Assembly: GCA_937969125.1 (NCBI GenBank)
Contig: CALBVA010000163.1
Coordinates: 1 to 6,829, forward strand
Length of the DNA: 6,829 nt
Source of the DNA: an uncultured Verrucomicrobiales bacterium
GTDB taxonomy: Bacteria > Verrucomicrobiota > Verrucomicrobiia > Verrucomicrobiales > Akkermansiaceae
Direction: 5' to 3'
Position numbers and translations under genes: made by a program
Shown here: positions 6,482 to 6,829 of the stretch, one piece after another
How positions within the stretch are numbered: position 1 is the first letter of the stretch
How the letters are laid out: the number at the start of each line of letters is the position of its first letter
The notes under the pieces: generated by a model
The model's input: the letters and a program-made list of their open reading frames with translations, nothing else
Database searches by the model: none
What the model was told of the DNA's origin: nothing

Positions 6482-6506
6482 CAATCTACCAAGCAATCCC
6501 AATCAA

Positions 6507-6656
6507 ATGAAATTTCTCAAAGTTCTCTCCTTAGGCGCTATCGCCTTGGCTTCCCTCGGTCTCGCCTCCTGCGGCTGCTGCACCGGTGAAGAGCCTGTCC
6601 CGCCTCTTCGTCCGCTTCCTGCGGTCAATGAGATCCCTGTGACCTACGAGAAGTAA
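6507..6656 (+). CDS. Small proline-rich lipoprotein, 49 aa, Cys cluster at the lipidation site
   Basis: A complete 49-residue frame with MKFLK basic start, hydrophobic core VLSLGAIALASLG (6-18) and lipobox L19-A20-S21-C22. The mature peptide of 28 residues begins C-G-C-C, so two additional cysteines (C24, C25) follow the lipidated C22 and could form disulfides or bind metal; that is inference. A Pro-rich middle (EPVPPLRPLP, 29-38) leads to NEIPVTYEK. The overall plan and C-terminal (E)(V/I)PV match the 40-aa lipoprotein just upstream, suggesting a tandem pair. The start ATG is preceded by AATCAA with no Shine-Dalgarno sequence and lies 25 bp after the T-tract of the preceding terminator, so this gene needs either read-through or a promoter overlapping that terminator. 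Function unknown. Confidence 0.75.
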   Translation: MKFLKVLSLGAIALASLGLASCGCCTGEEPVPPLRPLPAVNEIPVTYEK

Positions 6657-6687
6657 TTCTCAAGCACGAACGGATTTTACCGATTTT

Positions 6688-6727
6688 CACAGAGAGCCGC
6701 GGCTGTTGCCGTGGCTCTTTTTTTGTG
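6688..6727 (+). terminator. Intrinsic terminator after the 49-aa lipoprotein gene
   Basis: AGAGCCGCGGC (6693-6703) pairs with GCCGTGGCTCT (6708-6718), 11 bp with one G-U pair and a TGTT loop, followed by a run of seven T residues (6718-6724). Flanking CACA (6688-6691) could extend the stem by pairing with TGTG (6724-6727). It is a strong rightward rho-independent terminator, beginning about 31-36 bp after the stop codon. Confidence 0.93.
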
Positions 6728-6781
6728 AATGGTTCTACGCTGGAAGTTGCGTGTCAGTAGGCGGCCTGTTAATGATCTTTA

Positions 6782-6829
6782 ATGAGCACCAAGTTGAAGA
6801 TCCATCTCGGTATTTTTATCGCCCTGATC
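6782..6829 (+). CDS. Start of an unidentified, probably membrane or secreted protein (5' fragment)
   Basis: An ATG at 6782 opens a frame that runs 16 codons to the window edge: MSTKLKIHLGIFIALI. A short basic start followed by a hydrophobic stretch looks like a signal peptide or first membrane span. Most third positions are G or C (12 of 16), as expected in this genome. A competing frame from the ATG at 6772 is also open but has AT-rich third positions and a charged N-terminus, so it is less likely. Too little is present to name the gene. Confidence 0.4.
   Translation, partial: MSTKLKIHLGIFIALI

Noticed and set aside
6772..6829. Alternative start ATG at 6772 giving MIFNEHQVEDPSRYF...
   Set aside because: AT-rich third positions (6 of 19 GC) compared with the frame at 6782 (12 of 16); kept only as a less likely option despite a somewhat better upstream purine stretch.

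Overview
The window looks like a piece of a Verrucomicrobia chromosome (Verrucomicrobiales-like; inferred from protein style, not from a marker gene). The basis is a membrane-anchored alpha/alpha-toroid protein of the type common in Verrucomicrobia and Planctomycetes, a large transmembrane Ser/Thr kinase with an elaborate sensor region, tiny proline-rich lipoproteins, GC-rich third codon positions, and weak or absent Shine-Dalgarno sequences before most starts. No phage, transposon, CRISPR, tRNA or rRNA signal was seen.

Layout. Positions 1-880 (minus) hold the N-terminal 293 residues of a toroid-repeat protein cut by the left edge. It diverges, across about 136 bp, from recF (1017-2063, plus, GTG start). 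recF converges, with only 7 bp between stop codons, on a 908-residue receptor-type Ser/Thr kinase (2071-4797, minus). The kinase has a cytoplasmic Hanks-type kinase domain, one membrane span, a strongly basic linker, two cysteine-poor C-type-lectin-like domains and a charged helical C-terminus. Upstream on the same strand lies asd (4923-5942, aspartate-semialdehyde dehydrogenase). A hairpin terminator separates asd from the kinase, so they are probably separate transcription units.

The right end (5943-6829) is an area of very small genes. Two tandem plus-strand lipoprotein genes (6295-6417, 40 aa; 6507-6656, 49 aa) each have a clear signal peptide, lipobox and their own strong intrinsic terminator. 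A third, 34-codon frame just upstream (6135-6239) has a similar SCG motif but a poor signal sequence, and may be a degenerate relative or a leader peptide. A new membrane-protein-like frame starts at 6782 and runs off the right edge.

The genes do not form one pathway. recF (single-strand gap repair) and asd (lysine/threonine/methionine/diaminopimelate synthesis) are housekeeping genes. The unusual content is the lectin-domain kinase and the mini-lipoprotein cluster.
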